This document shows positions 24,955 through 35,601 of a DNA stretch of 64,000 nucleotides, piece by piece. The notes under the pieces are model-generated. The model was not told the origin of the DNA. It made no database searches and was given only the letters and a program-made list of their open reading frames with translations. Each line of letters opens with the position of its first letter. Positions within the stretch are counted from its first letter, which is position 1. Source of the stretch: Trichomonas vaginalis G3 (lineage: Eukaryota; Parabasalia; Trichomonadida; Trichomonadidae); NCBI RefSeq assembly GCF_026262505.1, contig NC_067206.1:9172268-9236267 (forward strand), written 5' to 3'. The translations under genes were made by a program, and so were the position numbers.

Positions 24955-25748
24955 AGGGGAACAGAGTAACGTTTAAGTTTCCAACAGACTGGATTGTGAA
25001 CATAAATGAAGAGAAGTACATTGGCATAACATCTATGTATATAACACGTGCTTTCAGAAAGGTTGACTTTATACTTCAAGTCGAGATAGAAAATGACGAA
25101 CAGTCTTTAAGCGCCCAAAACATTCACATATACAAATACTTTAAAGACGATACAACATTGTTGCAATGTATGATTTCATTTAATGAGATGTTCGAGAAAA
25201 AGTTCAACATTGAAGTACAAACTTTACAGCCTTTACGTGAGTTTCTTGCACAACTGAAAGAAGAAGGTAGTCAGCCACAACTTATAGACTTTCATTATGA
25301 ATTTAATGAAAATGAAGATGGAACACATGACTGTCAATTCATTGTATTCTCACCATTCAATGAAGTCGCTAAAAAGAAAGAAAATCCATTACGTATAAGA
25401 TTTCAAATCTCCGAACCAAGTGATGATTTTAAGAATGTTTTCAATTATGATGCAATGCTTCCGAGGAAAAATGAATTTTCAAAGATTGTAACACCTGGCA
25501 TTTGGGATAGAAAGCAAGCAATACTTTACTCTAATATAGCCAAAGGCGTTGAAAATGAGTTCATTGGTCATACAAGAACTTCACCACTTCCTAACCCTAA
25601 ATACTATAAATTAACTGGCTTCAATCGTGAGTTTTGGATAGACATGTTCTCCACTCATGACCATAAATGTCCAGTGTTCTTGCCTCCAGATAAGGACTGT
25701 CTCTACATTGAAGCACAACTCTTAAACTCTACCATCGCAGTATTGTAA
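24894..25748 (+). CDS. Putative penton-like minor capsid protein, Mav-2 copy
   Basis: 284 residues, nearly identical to 12146-13003. Looks whole. TTTATTTTTATCCAAACTAA precedes the ATG. It is convergent with the polymerase remnant, as in Mav-1. Confidence 0.55.
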   Translation: MYRQIPLSVAFSSENPDVKIKGNRVTFKFPTDWIVNINEEKYIGITSMYITRAFRKVDFILQVEIENDEQSLSAQNIHIYKYFKDDTTLLQCMISFNEMFEKKFNIEVQTLQPLREFLAQLKEEGSQPQLIDFHYEFNENEDGTHDCQFIVFSPFNEVAKKKENPLRIRFQISEPSDDFKNVFNYDAMLPRKNEFSKIVTPGIWDRKQAILYSNIAKGVENEFIGHTRTSPLPNPKYYKLTGFNREFWIDMFSTHDHKCPVFLPPDKDCLYIEAQLLNSTIAVL

Positions 25749-25802
25749 AATCTACGCTAGCTTTATTTTTATCACGAATGACCTCATTGCTGACAAAAAT
25801 AA

Positions 25803-25827
25803 GCCGCTAGCGGCAAGGGCGAAGCCC
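25803..25827. repeat. GC-rich double-hairpin cassette, Mav-2 copy
   Basis: GCCGCTAGCGGC followed by GGGCGAAGCCC, identical to 12111-12135. Because Mav-2 is inverted, equal orientation in the window means the cassette is flipped with respect to its flanking genes, and it lies on the other side of the shared 40-bp spacer segment. Confidence 0.85.
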
Positions 25828-25833
25828 ATGACC

Positions 25834-28027
25834 TCAGAACTTCAACTTACGAATAAAGCTTGTTTTAGTCGTTATTGAAAAGTTGAACTTTTCAGCAAAG
25901 CAAGGTTGACATGACTTACATAAGTCGAATGCAATCTCTTGACCATCATAAAGTGCTTTGTAAAGTTTCATTAAACTGAACTCAGAGTCTTTGTCATATG
26001 TTCCAACAGGTATGTGAATGTTCTTATCTTCATTGTAATAGCATTGTATAGCTTCAGGAAACATTTCATTAGCGGTTAAAGCAATAACATCTTGCTTCAC
26101 GCCTTTCATTCTGCAGTGAAATGCAACTTCATTTAAATCGTTAGTGGAGTAAGTCTATGTAGGTCTTCTTTCCACAGAAAATACTTTTATAAGCTAAACT
26201 TTGTTTCAGGTGTTATTTTCTGCAAAGTCGCTATGAAAATTGGACCAAGGTTCTTTCCTATAAGTTCGCAGGACCAATATCTATTCTTAAACCCTGCTGC
26301 AAGCTTTGGTATGTCTTCATTATATAAGTGCATACTGTCGGTATCCTGGTAAAAAGATTTGAAGACCCATATCTTTCAGCAGTACAGAAACTTCATTCAT
26401 AATACGTTTTGACATAGACAGAATATTAAACACCAAGTGGACAGAAGTTAAAGTGTCTGCAAATGCTTTTCGTTAGCTTGAAAATAGTTTTTATCTGAAC
26501 CATCCAACCTTCGAACTTACTATATGGTTGTAATTTCTTATAGCATATCTTTATAGCATTTTGTCATTTACTATGGTTATTTTTGACTCAATAGGAGATA
26601 GAATGTTTTGCCATAAATATGCTGTTCAGAATGAGTTTTTATTAATTCTTGTAAGGGGTTTCCTTCTTTCTTATACTTTAACCTTAATCAAACAATTCTT
26701 TTACTTCATCTCTTATTCTCATATCTCTGTTTCCATCGTAAATAGTATCCTTGCAACACTTCACATTTGACACATTGATATTTATGAGGTTCTTGTAATG
26801 TTATATGGTCAACATACATGAGACAGCAAGTGTTTGAACTTCTTGGACGTTAATTTCTGGATTTAGTTTCAGGGTCGCAAAACTATTAAATGAAAGTGTC
26901 TGGGTATACCATCTCTGTTATCTTAATGAGAACAAAGAAGCCCAGACATAAACTTTCACCAATGGGTTCCTTTTGGTCATCATCGAATAAATGTCTCATG
27001 AGATACTCTGTGCTTTAAACATTTCTTCTTCAATACTTTTGGAATACCTTCTAAAGTATAAGTCTTGCTAATAGCTGAAGGATATAATGAAACAGTGTCG
27101 AAGTCAGCAATGAGTTTCTTTTTGCTCTTTTGTTTCATGTTATCTGACAACCATACATCTTCCACCTTGAATGCATCTCGAAATAAATTCTCTTGGTTTA
27201 TTTGAGAGGTCATAAAGATTTCCATTCGGGAAGTAAACTCTGTTCTCAAACAATTTGTTAGCAATAGAACAAATACTAACGTAGTCATAAAAGTTTAAAT
27301 CAAAACTCTTCAATAGTCATTGCGGACTTTACAAAACCTTCTCTTAAAATTCTTAACATCTTTTTTGCAGTAAAGACGTGCTATATTTTTCTAAGTCGAA
27401 GTGGTTTTCATCTAGTGCAACCTTGATGGAATCTATGTTTTTCATGAATGTATCTGCCATCATGGATAAACTTACAATGCTTCAGAAATTGACACCATTC
27501 TGTTGTCATTTGCTAACAAAACCACTGTAGTAGTATATGGAAATACTTTCTTTCGGTCTCTGTTTGTAAGTTAAACATAGAGCGATAATGTTTTAAAGCC
27601 TTCTTTATTTATAACACGTGTAAGAGTCTTTTATAATAATTGCCCGTCCTTTATATAAACCAGTTTGTTGCATTGTTCGTGCAACCTTAAATGATGGGAG
27701 TCTCCTTTCCTTTCTGTCATGTGTCCTTAAGATGAAAGGTTTAGTGTCATAACTGAGGGTTGTGGAAATATATTGAAACTCTTTGTCAGGAAGTCTTTCA
27801 AAAATTTGTTGCTAGGTGCAGTTTGTTGACCCAAACTGGCTTTCACTCACTGAACCATCTTCAACTGTCATAACAGATGTTAAAAGCTTTATGAAAGCCG
27901 TCTGTGCTACACTCAAAAGTCAGCAAAGAAACCGTGCTCAGGGAATGGAATTTACATTTAGCTTTTAACTTTAGCTTCTTAATTGACTATCTGGCTTTCT
28001 TCGTTCAGTTGTACGACATACTTTTGG
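25834..28027 (-). pseudogene. DNA polymerase B remnant of Mav-2
   Basis: Clearly the C-terminal half of the Mav-1-type polymerase: the end (FSITTKTSFIRKLKF), the SLYPSA region and other motifs are recognisable. It has more than ten breaks. It runs into the assembly gap at 28028, so the N-terminal half is not represented. The density of breaks is far above that of the neighbouring genes of the same element. Confidence 0.85.
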
Positions 28028-28052
28028 NNNNNNNNNNNNNNNNNNNNNNNNN
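28028..28052. other. Assembly gap of 25 N
   Basis: Undetermined bases. In Mav-1 about 7 kb (integrase end, KilA-N block, polymerase N-terminal half) separates the two flanks, so the true gap may be much longer than 25 bases. Confidence 0.95.
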
Positions 28053-29132
28053 GAATTTCTTATTTCTTTCTGGCATGTTTTTATCTTTCCAGTACTCCCG
28101 CTCTAATGGTCCCAGATGAGTTGGTTTAGATTCTCTCAAGTTCTTAGATGGTATAACATCTTCAACGCCTCCTTCATATCTTACTTTATAAGTGTCATCG
28201 TTTGTGTTATAGTCAAGTATTTCAATAACCACTCCTCGCTTTGCTTCGTCAATGGTTTCAGCAAGTTTGCCATTACTACTTTCGACTAATTTATGTCGAG
28301 GGTAAAATGCTATGGAGTCGTCAGCAGCTTTTATAAGATATCCATTACCTTGCGTAGAGTCTACGATATAATAATTTCGACTTAACCTTAAACGTTTCTT
28401 TGTCAATGGTTTGTCGTCAAGAACTACACGAACTTTTGTACCAGGAATGAGAGTAAATTGTGTTGAATTTCTGATATTTTGTGTTTGGCTTCGTTTCTTT
28501 TGTATATACTTTTCTTCTTGTTGTTGTGTCATTGAATTTGGTGTATGTCCTGTTGTAGAATGTGTTGAGGAATTATATACTTCGAGAAAATGTTTCATTG
28601 TTTCTTCGGTAAAGTCTCGCTCTTGATTTAAATCTCTGAGAGTCCTTATGAAGCGGTTAATGATACCGAGTATGTTATGGTTATGGTCTTCAGTAGTGTA
28701 GTGAGTTATGTTATGCTTAATGAGAAATTCTGTGATTTCGTTGCTGAGGTATGCACCGTCTTGGTCTGATGTTAAAATACTTGGGCTATGTTCTGCTACA
28801 AACTTTTGTAAAACTCTTAACACTTCATGAGTTCCTTTATTTCTCATTATATACGCATATGCTTTACGAGTGTTAACATTTATGAAGATGAGGAATGGTT
28901 TATGTCCTCCTTTTCTGCTTTGAATGAGAGTGTCAAATTGGTATGCGTCAGGAGTGTTGGAGTAAATTGGTAAAAAGTAGTCGTAAGGATTTATTTTTGT
29001 TTGATGTACAACATTTTTGTCAAAGAACCTTTTCACTTCAGCTCTGTTAGTAAATCCCGAACTCTTTGCAGCTTCATTGAACTTCTTAAATGACCTCCAT
29101 GGATGTTGTTCGAATACTTCTTTCAAGCTCAT
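28053..29132 (-). CDS. Maverick integrase, Mav-2 copy (3' end in gap)
   Basis: Nearly identical to 2002-3087, with the same rve core and chromodomain-like tail. The last few codons fall in the assembly gap. It lies 19 bp downstream of the fibre gene, the same spacing as in Mav-1. Confidence 0.9.
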
Positions 29133-29151
29133 TTATGTAAAGTTAAAGATT

Positions 29152-32100
29152 TTAACCAACTCGTATCCAAGCGTGCATTGTTATATAAGGAGGCATATAA
29201 TCTTTTCCATTACCTGCTGGGTCTGTAATACCAGCTACAACATGTGTATGATTTCCTGCAGTTCCACAGAAAATACCTGTGCTAACATCTTTGGGGTCAG
29301 TTGTGATATCATATCTATGCATTCCCTGTCTATCCGAACCCGCTGCAAGATTTGTATAACCTCTTTTTGTTATTGAATGTGAATGGTTTCCTTCCACAGA
29401 TGTTCTTCCACTGAACCTATGCATATGTGAAGGAAGGTTTTCAATACCTATTTTCTTTGAACCTCCCATCTTCATTGACTGCGTATTAGTGTAGAATGGA
29501 AAACTGTCAACTATTTCATACCATCTACCACCAAATAAAGTGTTTGGATTTATTGGATTCATAGACGTATAAACAGCTCCTATAGGATATATTAAATCAT
29601 ATATGCTCATAACTCTATAAACATATTCTAAAGAACTTATGTCATTAAATACCATTTGGAATGTATCTCCCGGATGAAATGTTGCATTTGTTCCACTTTT
29701 ATAATGTAATGTTAGTTCAATAGAATTATCCAAGAAAAATTCAAAAGTATCTGGTTGAAGACCTCTAACAAATTCAAATGGAGTTGCTGGTTCACCATTT
29801 ATAATTTCTGTTGTAAATGTCATTGTATCTGGTTTCGAAAATTTCTTTGTTAGTTCTGCATCCACATAAGTTTTATCTGCTTTCTTGTCTAACATTGCTG
29901 GTAGTTCATATGCTTCAAAGTTTCTGGCATGATCTTCGGTATTCCTGCAACTCTTATCTAAATTGTTAAGAGTATCTTTTACGCTTGTACTCGGATTCTC
30001 TAAAGGTGCACTTGAACCAAGGTCAAAGTTCAATATTATGTCGTCTGCTCTAACAGTAGTGAAGGATTTATGTGTATGGTTCTTGTCTGCTTTCTTGTCA
30101 TATAAATCTTGAGCAGTGAATTTAATATTATGTTCATCCTTCATGACATAAACATCTTTACATCTAATGTTTCTCATCGTCGTTATGTCGTCATCCGATG
30201 TTAAACCTTGTGGAAAGTTAGGAGGTTTACAATATAATGCATCCCCACCAGTTTCTTCAACCGTTCCTTCAATACTTTCTATAGCAACAGTTGTGAAGGA
30301 TTTATGTGTATGGTTCTTGTCTGCTTTCTTATCTAACATTGCTGGTAGTTCATGTGCTTCAAAGTTTCTGGCATGACTTTCAATGTTCCTGCAACTGTTA
30401 TCTAAACTGTTAAGAGTATCTTTTACGCTTGTACTTGGATTTTCTAATGGTGCACTTGAACCAAGGTCAAAGTTCAATATTATGTCGTCTGCTCTAACAG
30501 TAGTGAAGGATTTATGTGTATGGTTCTTGTCAGCTTTACTGTCTAAAGAAGTTTGAAGTTCATTTATATCGGAGATGTTGTGTTTATGAGATTTCAAAAC
30601 TTTGTTCGTTGCGTCAAGTTCAACTTTGTCAGCTTTACTTTTAATAGCATCTTCAAACGTTATTTTTGCCTTAACTCTTAACATAAATCTTGGTTCAACT
30701 AATACACCATTAACAGAGAAAGTAGAGGCATAAATTTCATCGTTATAACTAAATGCTTCTGGTGCTTTACCTGTGTCATACTGTACAGTACAGCTTATGT
30801 CATAACCTTTAGCACGAATGTATTTATATCTTCTTTCATTAACATTTTTTGTCTTCGCTTCATCACTTCGTGTTAAATATCCATGGTAGTCCGTTATAAT
30901 CTGTTCGTCTGAAGTTATATAATGAACGTGGTTTTTATCTGCTTTTTCGGCTAATTTCTCATTAACATCATTCACTTCTAATTCAACTCTTCCGCCAGAA
31001 CTCTTATTATCATTAATCTTTTTCATTAATTCGGTAATTACGTCATAAAGACTATATTCTGTTTTCGGTTTTGTAAATAATGAGTCAAAATTTCTTTTCA
31101 TCATTACATCGCTGACATTAATGATATCACCAATTCCTTTTTCATTTATTCTCTTCATTAATTCTGCAATAATGACGAATATATAATCTGTTAATTTATT
31201 CTCTTCATCGAGGGTTATAGAATGTTTTGAAATTGAATCATTAACTCCTCTAAATAAATCAATAACTTCAGGATACACGTTTTTAATGTCTTGAATAACC
31301 CGACCAGTATCCTCGCCACTATGTGGCTCTGAGCCCGTTGGGCTCTGTTGTTCATGTTCTTCGTTCCCGTCGTTACGTGGTTTTATATCTCTAACCATCA
31401 TCAACGCAGCCATAACCGGAGGGTTTGTTGCTACCTGTTCGAAAATCCGTCCGTTATGTATGGTATATCTAAATAATTTCTTTGTGTTTGTTAAAACATT
31501 TGAAACAAGTCTTTTAAAACCATCTACAAAATTTCCTGTTTCACCTAATGTTCTTGCAGCATTTACAAGCTCACCCATTCCCGCTTTTGACCCCAAAAAC
31601 GTCCATATTGCATTTATTTCACTCTGTATAGTTGTCCATTCAGCGAAACTAACACCCGCATTCGCTAAGCTGAAAATGAAATTCAGTGGATCGAACTTAA
31701 TTCCACCTTCTTTTTCAATTTCAACGAACTCACTAACATGAGATTTTAAATATTCTTTCGTTAAAATTGTTTTCCCCGATGTTATGTCATTAACGAAACT
31801 ATCACCGTCAAAAGTTAACGAATTCAATTTCGTCGTTGATGCTTTTATTTCATACACCGCTTTATCGATAGTTTTTGGCTCACCTTCTTTAGAAGCATAT
31901 GAAACATTAATGAATGAATTATATGTATTCGTGAATGAATTAAAATCAATGATTTTCATTAATGACGCCTTTAATGATTCATTAACTGTTGAATCCCTTA
32001 AAACAATTAATGAACTGTCATGGGCTTCGCCCTGGTCGCTTCGGTCTGAAAGACCTTCAGGACTCAAAGAGTCCGTTTGCGACTTTATGAAAGGTACACT

Positions 32101-32661
32101 GCAAACCGTCGAGTTTGGATCAAATGCTGTAGTTGGTGCAGGAATATTAATGATATAAGTCATTAAATCATTAAGTGACGTAAATAATGTTGTCGTTTTT
32201 GATTTAATTTCTTTAGCATCTGTTATATATGGTAATTTTATTTCTGTAGTTTCTGAATTAAAGATATTCGCTAAAATGTTTTGTAAACTGTTTTGAACAG
32301 CTGTGTAAACCGTTGAATTCGGAACTCTTACGATTTCACCATCCTTAATAAAAGGCATTGTACATGACGTAGTGCTTGGGTCAAATCTTTCGGGATTATA
32401 ATTCAACATATATTCTAACGCTTCATATACAGACCTATAAACAGTTGTGTCGTTCTTCATGACAACTTCACCATTTACAATGAATGGCATAGTGCATGGA
32501 GTTAAAATAGGGTCAAACTTTTCATAGTCCTTCCATGTTATGTATTTCTCGGTATTTCCATCAGAAATAACAATATATTTGTCAGTAAGTGTGAGAGAGT
32601 ATTGACCAAAATATAAACGTTTAGCTCTGTCAGCTTCATACGCATATGCAGCAATACTCAT
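29152..32661 (-). CDS. Phage-tail-like fibre protein, complete
   Basis: A 1169-residue protein that looks whole. The first 200 residues contain four repeats of a module with CTMPFI and a TVYxSV-type motif. A long helical middle follows, then KADKNHTHKSFTTV modules in several copies and the collar-like C-terminus with His clusters, shared with 1-1982. In-frame hairpin cassettes encode short hydrophilic inserts near 31331-31345 (SPTGSEP) and 32022-32074 (DSLSPEGLSDRSDQGEAH). Probably a trimeric virion fibre. Start chosen at MSIAAYAYEADRAK, 17 bp from the divergent gene at 32679. Confidence 0.8.
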   Translation of the reverse strand: MSIAAYAYEADRAKRLYFGQYSLTLTDKYIVISDGNTEKYITWKDYEKFDPILTPCTMPFIVNGEVVMKNDTTVYRSVYEALEYMLNYNPERFDPSTTSCTMPFIKDGEIVRVPNSTVYTAVQNSLQNILANIFNSETTEIKLPYITDAKEIKSKTTTLFTSLNDLMTYIINIPAPTTAFDPNSTVCSVPFIKSQTDSLSPEGLSDRSDQGEAHDSSLIVLRDSTVNESLKASLMKIIDFNSFTNTYNSFINVSYASKEGEPKTIDKAVYEIKASTTKLNSLTFDGDSFVNDITSGKTILTKEYLKSHVSEFVEIEKEGGIKFDPLNFIFSLANAGVSFAEWTTIQSEINAIWTFLGSKAGMGELVNAARTLGETGNFVDGFKRLVSNVLTNTKKLFRYTIHNGRIFEQVATNPPVMAALMMVRDIKPRNDGNEEHEQQSPTGSEPHSGEDTGRVIQDIKNVYPEVIDLFRGVNDSISKHSITLDEENKLTDYIFVIIAELMKRINEKGIGDIINVSDVMMKRNFDSLFTKPKTEYSLYDVITELMKKINDNKSSGGRVELEVNDVNEKLAEKADKNHVHYITSDEQIITDYHGYLTRSDEAKTKNVNERRYKYIRAKGYDISCTVQYDTGKAPEAFSYNDEIYASTFSVNGVLVEPRFMLRVKAKITFEDAIKSKADKVELDATNKVLKSHKHNISDINELQTSLDSKADKNHTHKSFTTVRADDIILNFDLGSSAPLENPSTSVKDTLNSLDNSCRNIESHARNFEAHELPAMLDKKADKNHTHKSFTTVAIESIEGTVEETGGDALYCKPPNFPQGLTSDDDITTMRNIRCKDVYVMKDEHNIKFTAQDLYDKKADKNHTHKSFTTVRADDIILNFDLGSSAPLENPSTSVKDTLNNLDKSCRNTEDHARNFEAYELPAMLDKKADKTYVDAELTKKFSKPDTMTFTTEIINGEPATPFEFVRGLQPDTFEFFLDNSIELTLHYKSGTNATFHPGDTFQMVFNDISSLEYVYRVMSIYDLIYPIGAVYTSMNPINPNTLFGGRWYEIVDSFPFYTNTQSMKMGGSKKIGIENLPSHMHRFSGRTSVEGNHSHSITKRGYTNLAAGSDRQGMHRYDITTDPKDVSTGIFCGTAGNHTHVVAGITDPAGNGKDYMPPYITMHAWIRVG
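31331..31345. repeat. GC-rich hairpin in the fibre gene
   Basis: GAGCCCGTTGGGCTC: 6-bp stem with a GTT loop. It lies in frame in a Ser/Gly/Glu-rich part of the fibre (SPTGSEPHSGED). Member of the hairpin family by stem size, 3-base loop and GC content. Confidence 0.7.
32022..32074. repeat. Three consecutive hairpins in the fibre gene
   Basis: GGGCTTCGCCC (32022-32032), GGTCTGAAAGACC (32043-32055) and GGACTCAAAGAGTCC (32060-32074), all with 3-base loops. On the coding strand the first reads GGGCGAAGCCCATGA, the same core as the cassette at 12125. The frame stays open across the whole insert. Confidence 0.8.
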
Positions 32662-32678
32662 ATTTTAATGAGAATAAA
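32662..32678. promoter_or_regulatory. 17-bp divergent promoter
   Basis: Only ATTTTAATGAGAATAAA separates the start codons of the fibre gene (minus) and the 32679 gene (plus). Both transcripts must start within or very near this spacer or inside the opposite gene. Similar spacers occur at 34291, 35602, 47345 and 63637. Confidence 0.5.
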
Positions 32679-33455
32679 ATGTTGTTCTATTTGCAAAGTA
32701 CAGACCCAAACGAATACGGGACAGTAAAGCTACAAACAAACTTAGGTCTTCAGAATGAAGCGCTTGCTTTCAGAGTTGTTGACTTCAATACTATCGCTTC
32801 ATTCGTTATAACAGATGAAACAGATTTCATGGAGCTTGAAATAGATGGAAAGAAGCACGAAATAAGATTTCACAATAATGTAGAATATAAGATGGAAACA
32901 TTAGCTGGAGTGTTAAATGCGCTCATAAATACTACAATAAACAAGGAGAACGAAGAAAACTTAATGAATGTTAAACTTATTGCAGGAGTTTTGAAGTTCA
33001 GTTATGCGAAGGAGTTTAAGATAACACGAATGAGTCATAGAGTTCAATTGCTTCTGGGAGCATACCATATGACATGTCCTTTGAAAAGTGTTGACAAAAC
33101 GATTGAGATGAAATCTGTTCCATACGTATGTTATGGTAATTGTTTATACGTTGAGTCAAAAATAGCTAATGTCACAGGTATTTCAGGAGTTAATAGTAAA
33201 GGTTCAGTAGAATATAAATCCTTCTGTTATGCAGTCAATTCAATGTTCATTCCAAACGTTCCTGTCATAGTAACTCATTTAGGTAAATGGGTTCGCATTA
33301 GTCCTCATAATTTGAAAGACATGCAATTCAGACTTGTTGACTTTCAAGGAGAGCCTGTAGAACTGAAGGCACCAGTGCGAATGACTGTTGAAGTTGACTT
33401 TTTAGAAAATATTAAATGCAACAGCTTACAAGAGAACTCAGAGCTAAAAATATAA
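32679..33455 (+). CDS. Putative minor capsid protein, second type
   Basis: A 258-residue, beta-rich protein (start MLFYLQSTDPNEYG). It ends with a segment of the form FRLVDFQGEPVELKAPVRMTVEVDF, a pattern seen in penton- or hexon-like minor capsid proteins of small DNA viruses. The Mav-B protein at 45659-46515 has an equivalent ITLTLVDANFVPVKLLCPMYLSM. I infer a structural role. The next gene overlaps its end by 40 bp. Confidence 0.5.
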   Translation: MLFYLQSTDPNEYGTVKLQTNLGLQNEALAFRVVDFNTIASFVITDETDFMELEIDGKKHEIRFHNNVEYKMETLAGVLNALINTTINKENEENLMNVKLIAGVLKFSYAKEFKITRMSHRVQLLLGAYHMTCPLKSVDKTIEMKSVPYVCYGNCLYVESKIANVTGISGVNSKGSVEYKSFCYAVNSMFIPNVPVIVTHLGKWVRISPHNLKDMQFRLVDFQGEPVELKAPVRMTVEVDFLENIKCNSLQENSELKI

Positions 33456-33685
33456 AGTATGAATGTTATGTATTAGGTCATGAACTTTGGTTATTGCTGT
33501 TTGATGAAACAAATGAGTTAGTTATGTCAGTCAAGAGAACAGAAAAAGGCGTCAAAGGCGCCGAGCGCAAAGCGCTATATTGTGTTAGTGAAAACTGCAC
33601 CAAGTCAATAAGATTAGGTTTGCATTATGAAGATGAGTTCGATACTGTTGAAGAAGTTTTGGATAGATATTACAAATTGCTTTAA
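33416..33685 (+). CDS. Small protein, 89 aa, conserved in Mav-B
   Basis: It begins MQQLTRELRAKNIKYECYVL. It resembles the 76-residue Mav-B protein at 46526-46756 in length, helix-strand pattern and in the C-terminal DTVEEVLDRYYKLL against ESLDEVLLHFQKNF. Function unknown. A hairpin (AGCGCAAAGCGCT, near 33565) lies in frame and adds KGAERKALY. It overlaps both neighbours slightly. Confidence 0.55.
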   Translation: MQQLTRELRAKNIKYECYVLGHELWLLLFDETNELVMSVKRTEKGVKGAERKALYCVSENCTKSIRLGLHYEDEFDTVEEVLDRYYKLL

Positions 33686-34290
33686 TTTACTAAAACATAT
33701 TTCAAACAAAGCTTATATTCTGTTGAAAGTTTTGTATACTCGTTCGAATATTTATACTTAAACTCAACTCCTGTAGTTCCTGGTGTTTCAATGATGCGGA
33801 TGTTACCTATTTTCATGAATGGTGGCGTTTGACCACAGCATTCGATTTCAGGGTCGAGATAGTCAATGACACATTGTTTCCCTGTTATTCGTGATATAAC
33901 ATTTTCAAGGTCCTCCTTTGTTAGAATTATTTGGTTCTTGCTTATAAGATTTGTCAAAAGCTTCTTATCGTCTTTGAGTAAAATTGTTTGGTATAACTGA
34001 AGAAGGTAATGGTCTACGTTATCTGAAGGATTTGTTTGAACATTTGTGTAAGGGTTGTCGTTGGCTTCTCTTGAAAGAATTTGGTCCAGTGGTGGATACT
34101 CTAACTTAACATCTGATGTAGCGTTAGCGTTTGAAGCTGAGTTTAAATTCACGGATTTCAGTTCTGGTTCTTTTTCTTTCAAACACTCTGAACTATAGTT
34201 CTTTATGACAATATTGTTTGTCGTTCGTGAGTCAACATTTGATGTTGGTTCAACATTAACGGCACCAGCTAAGATGGATTTGCTTCTCAT
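33682..34290 (-). CDS. Protein with conserved LxPxIxCCG motif
   Basis: A 202-residue protein. N-terminal half is Asn/Ser-rich and disordered-looking; C-terminal half has helices and then YLDPEIECCGQTPPFMKIGNIRII. The Mav-B protein at 46763-47344 shares the arrangement and the motif IEPDISCCG. I do not know the family. The conserved Cys-Cys suggests metal binding or a disulphide in a virion. Convergent with the 33416 gene, with a 4-bp overlap. Confidence 0.6.
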   Translation of the reverse strand: MRSKSILAGAVNVEPTSNVDSRTTNNIVIKNYSSECLKEKEPELKSVNLNSASNANATSDVKLEYPPLDQILSREANDNPYTNVQTNPSDNVDHYLLQLYQTILLKDDKKLLTNLISKNQIILTKEDLENVISRITGKQCVIDYLDPEIECCGQTPPFMKIGNIRIIETPGTTGVEFKYKYSNEYTKLSTEYKLCLKYVLVN

Positions 34291-34315
34291 TTCATATAGA
34301 ATAAAAACCTTTTAT

Positions 34316-34792
34316 ATGTATGAAATGAACAATATACTCGACAAGGGTTTGAATGTAAAGCTAACGAATGAAAATATTGTTGAATTCACTGAGACAGGTG
34401 CTGTGTATAAAGATGTAGAACTACTGAACAAAAGAGCTAAGGGAAGAAGCAGGAACATGAACAAAGGGTGGAAGCCTATAAAAATTTATGTCAATGATGG
34501 CTCAGGAGGTTCAAACATAAAGTATGCAGAAAGTTATAGAGTTTATGCTCTCAAAGGTGAAAAGCCTTCATTTAAGAACAGCTATTCTAACGCATATCCT
34601 CAAAAGCTAACGGATGGGGAAGTGGATGATATGAATGACAGCAAAAATATTAACAGAAATGGCGACAGAGATGCATGGAATTTGTTTACCATCAGTCAAT
34701 TGAAGGTTAAACTTTTAAAACAATGTTGGTCGTTCCCATGGAATATTTTTGACTTTAATGGTATTAGTCATGATATGAATCTCAAGGTATGA
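34316..34792 (+). CDS. Hypothetical protein, up to 158 aa
   Basis: It begins MYEMNNILDKGLNVKLTNEN. Residues 40-75 are basic and Gly-rich (AKGRSRNMNKGWKPIKIYV, NDGSGGSN). Its 3' end overlaps the ATPase gene on the other strand, so the last residues may not be original. I considered an adenain-type protease, usual in Mavericks, but cannot see the His-Asp-Cys pattern. It starts 25 bp from the divergent gene at 34290. Confidence 0.45.
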   Translation: MYEMNNILDKGLNVKLTNENIVEFTETGAVYKDVELLNKRAKGRSRNMNKGWKPIKIYVNDGSGGSNIKYAESYRVYALKGEKPSFKNSYSNAYPQKLTDGEVDDMNDSKNINRNGDRDAWNLFTISQLKVKLLKQCWSFPWNIFDFNGISHDMNLKV

Positions 34793-35601
34793 ACGAGGAG
34801 AGATGAGAGACTTATATGCTTCCCAAATTTCTTCAAAAGGTAATGTTATACCTGACTGTTTCCAAATGAGTTCAATATCATAACGTGAGAAACCTTGAAA
34901 GATAACGAAGTCAGTTATGAGACGTTTTATGTTTAAAGCAAAAAACGCCATGTTTGCATAAGTATTGCTACAGTTAAGTGGTAATGTCTGACTTTAGTAA
35001 TGATGTTAGCTAATGGTGAGTCAGGCTTTGACACTAAACCTTTTCCGGCGAAGTCGTCGCAAACGAGCAGAGTATTTGAAGGATACTTTTTGAAGGGGTA
35101 TTTTGAAAGTTTTGACAGAATGTAGTTTGTAAGTCGTTTCATATCGTAAACTCCTGAGTATTGACGTAAGTGGTGTTTGTCAATAATTCTTTCCATCTCT
35201 TCTGAAGTCTTTTGCATTCCTGACTGTATAAATTCAACGATGGCATAATATTTCCTCTTACGTCGAACGTAACGTTGAAGAAATTCAATGAGTTCGCTAT
35301 CTGGAACTTTAACGACAGATGCTTGAACTTTTGACATAAATGTTTTCGCTGTTGAGTCCATAGAGTCTGAAGTTGCTGATATAATGATTTGGTCATAATA
35401 TGAATCTTGACCTAAACGCTCTGTTATGAGTATATGACGAATGAGGTTAAATGTCTTACCTGAACCCATCTTTCCACAATAGAAATACACACCATTTGAA
35501 CAGAATTCATAATCTTTGCTGAAAGGAAGAATGAGAGAAGAGTTAAGTTTGTCTGTAGTTTCATTCATGTCTTCATCTACGTCATGTATTAAATGCTTCA
35601 T
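34715..35601 (-). pseudogene. A32-like DNA packaging ATPase, broken copy
   Basis: FtsK/HerA-superfamily ATPase: Walker A is YCGKMGSGKTF near residue 44, Walker B is LLVCDDFAG, followed by an LMQTWR-type sensor region. It pumps element DNA into capsids in related viruses. The C-terminal part (LEIHIMTNTIKVKNIPW) matches that of the Mav-B copy (FRIHIYANKVQIVK). The gene looks broken about once. It starts 16 bp from the divergent penton-like gene. Confidence 0.8.

Noticed and set aside
34316-34792. An adenain-like maturation protease, expected in Mavericks at this kind of position.
   Set aside because: No His-Asp/Glu-Cys pattern or surrounding family motif is visible.
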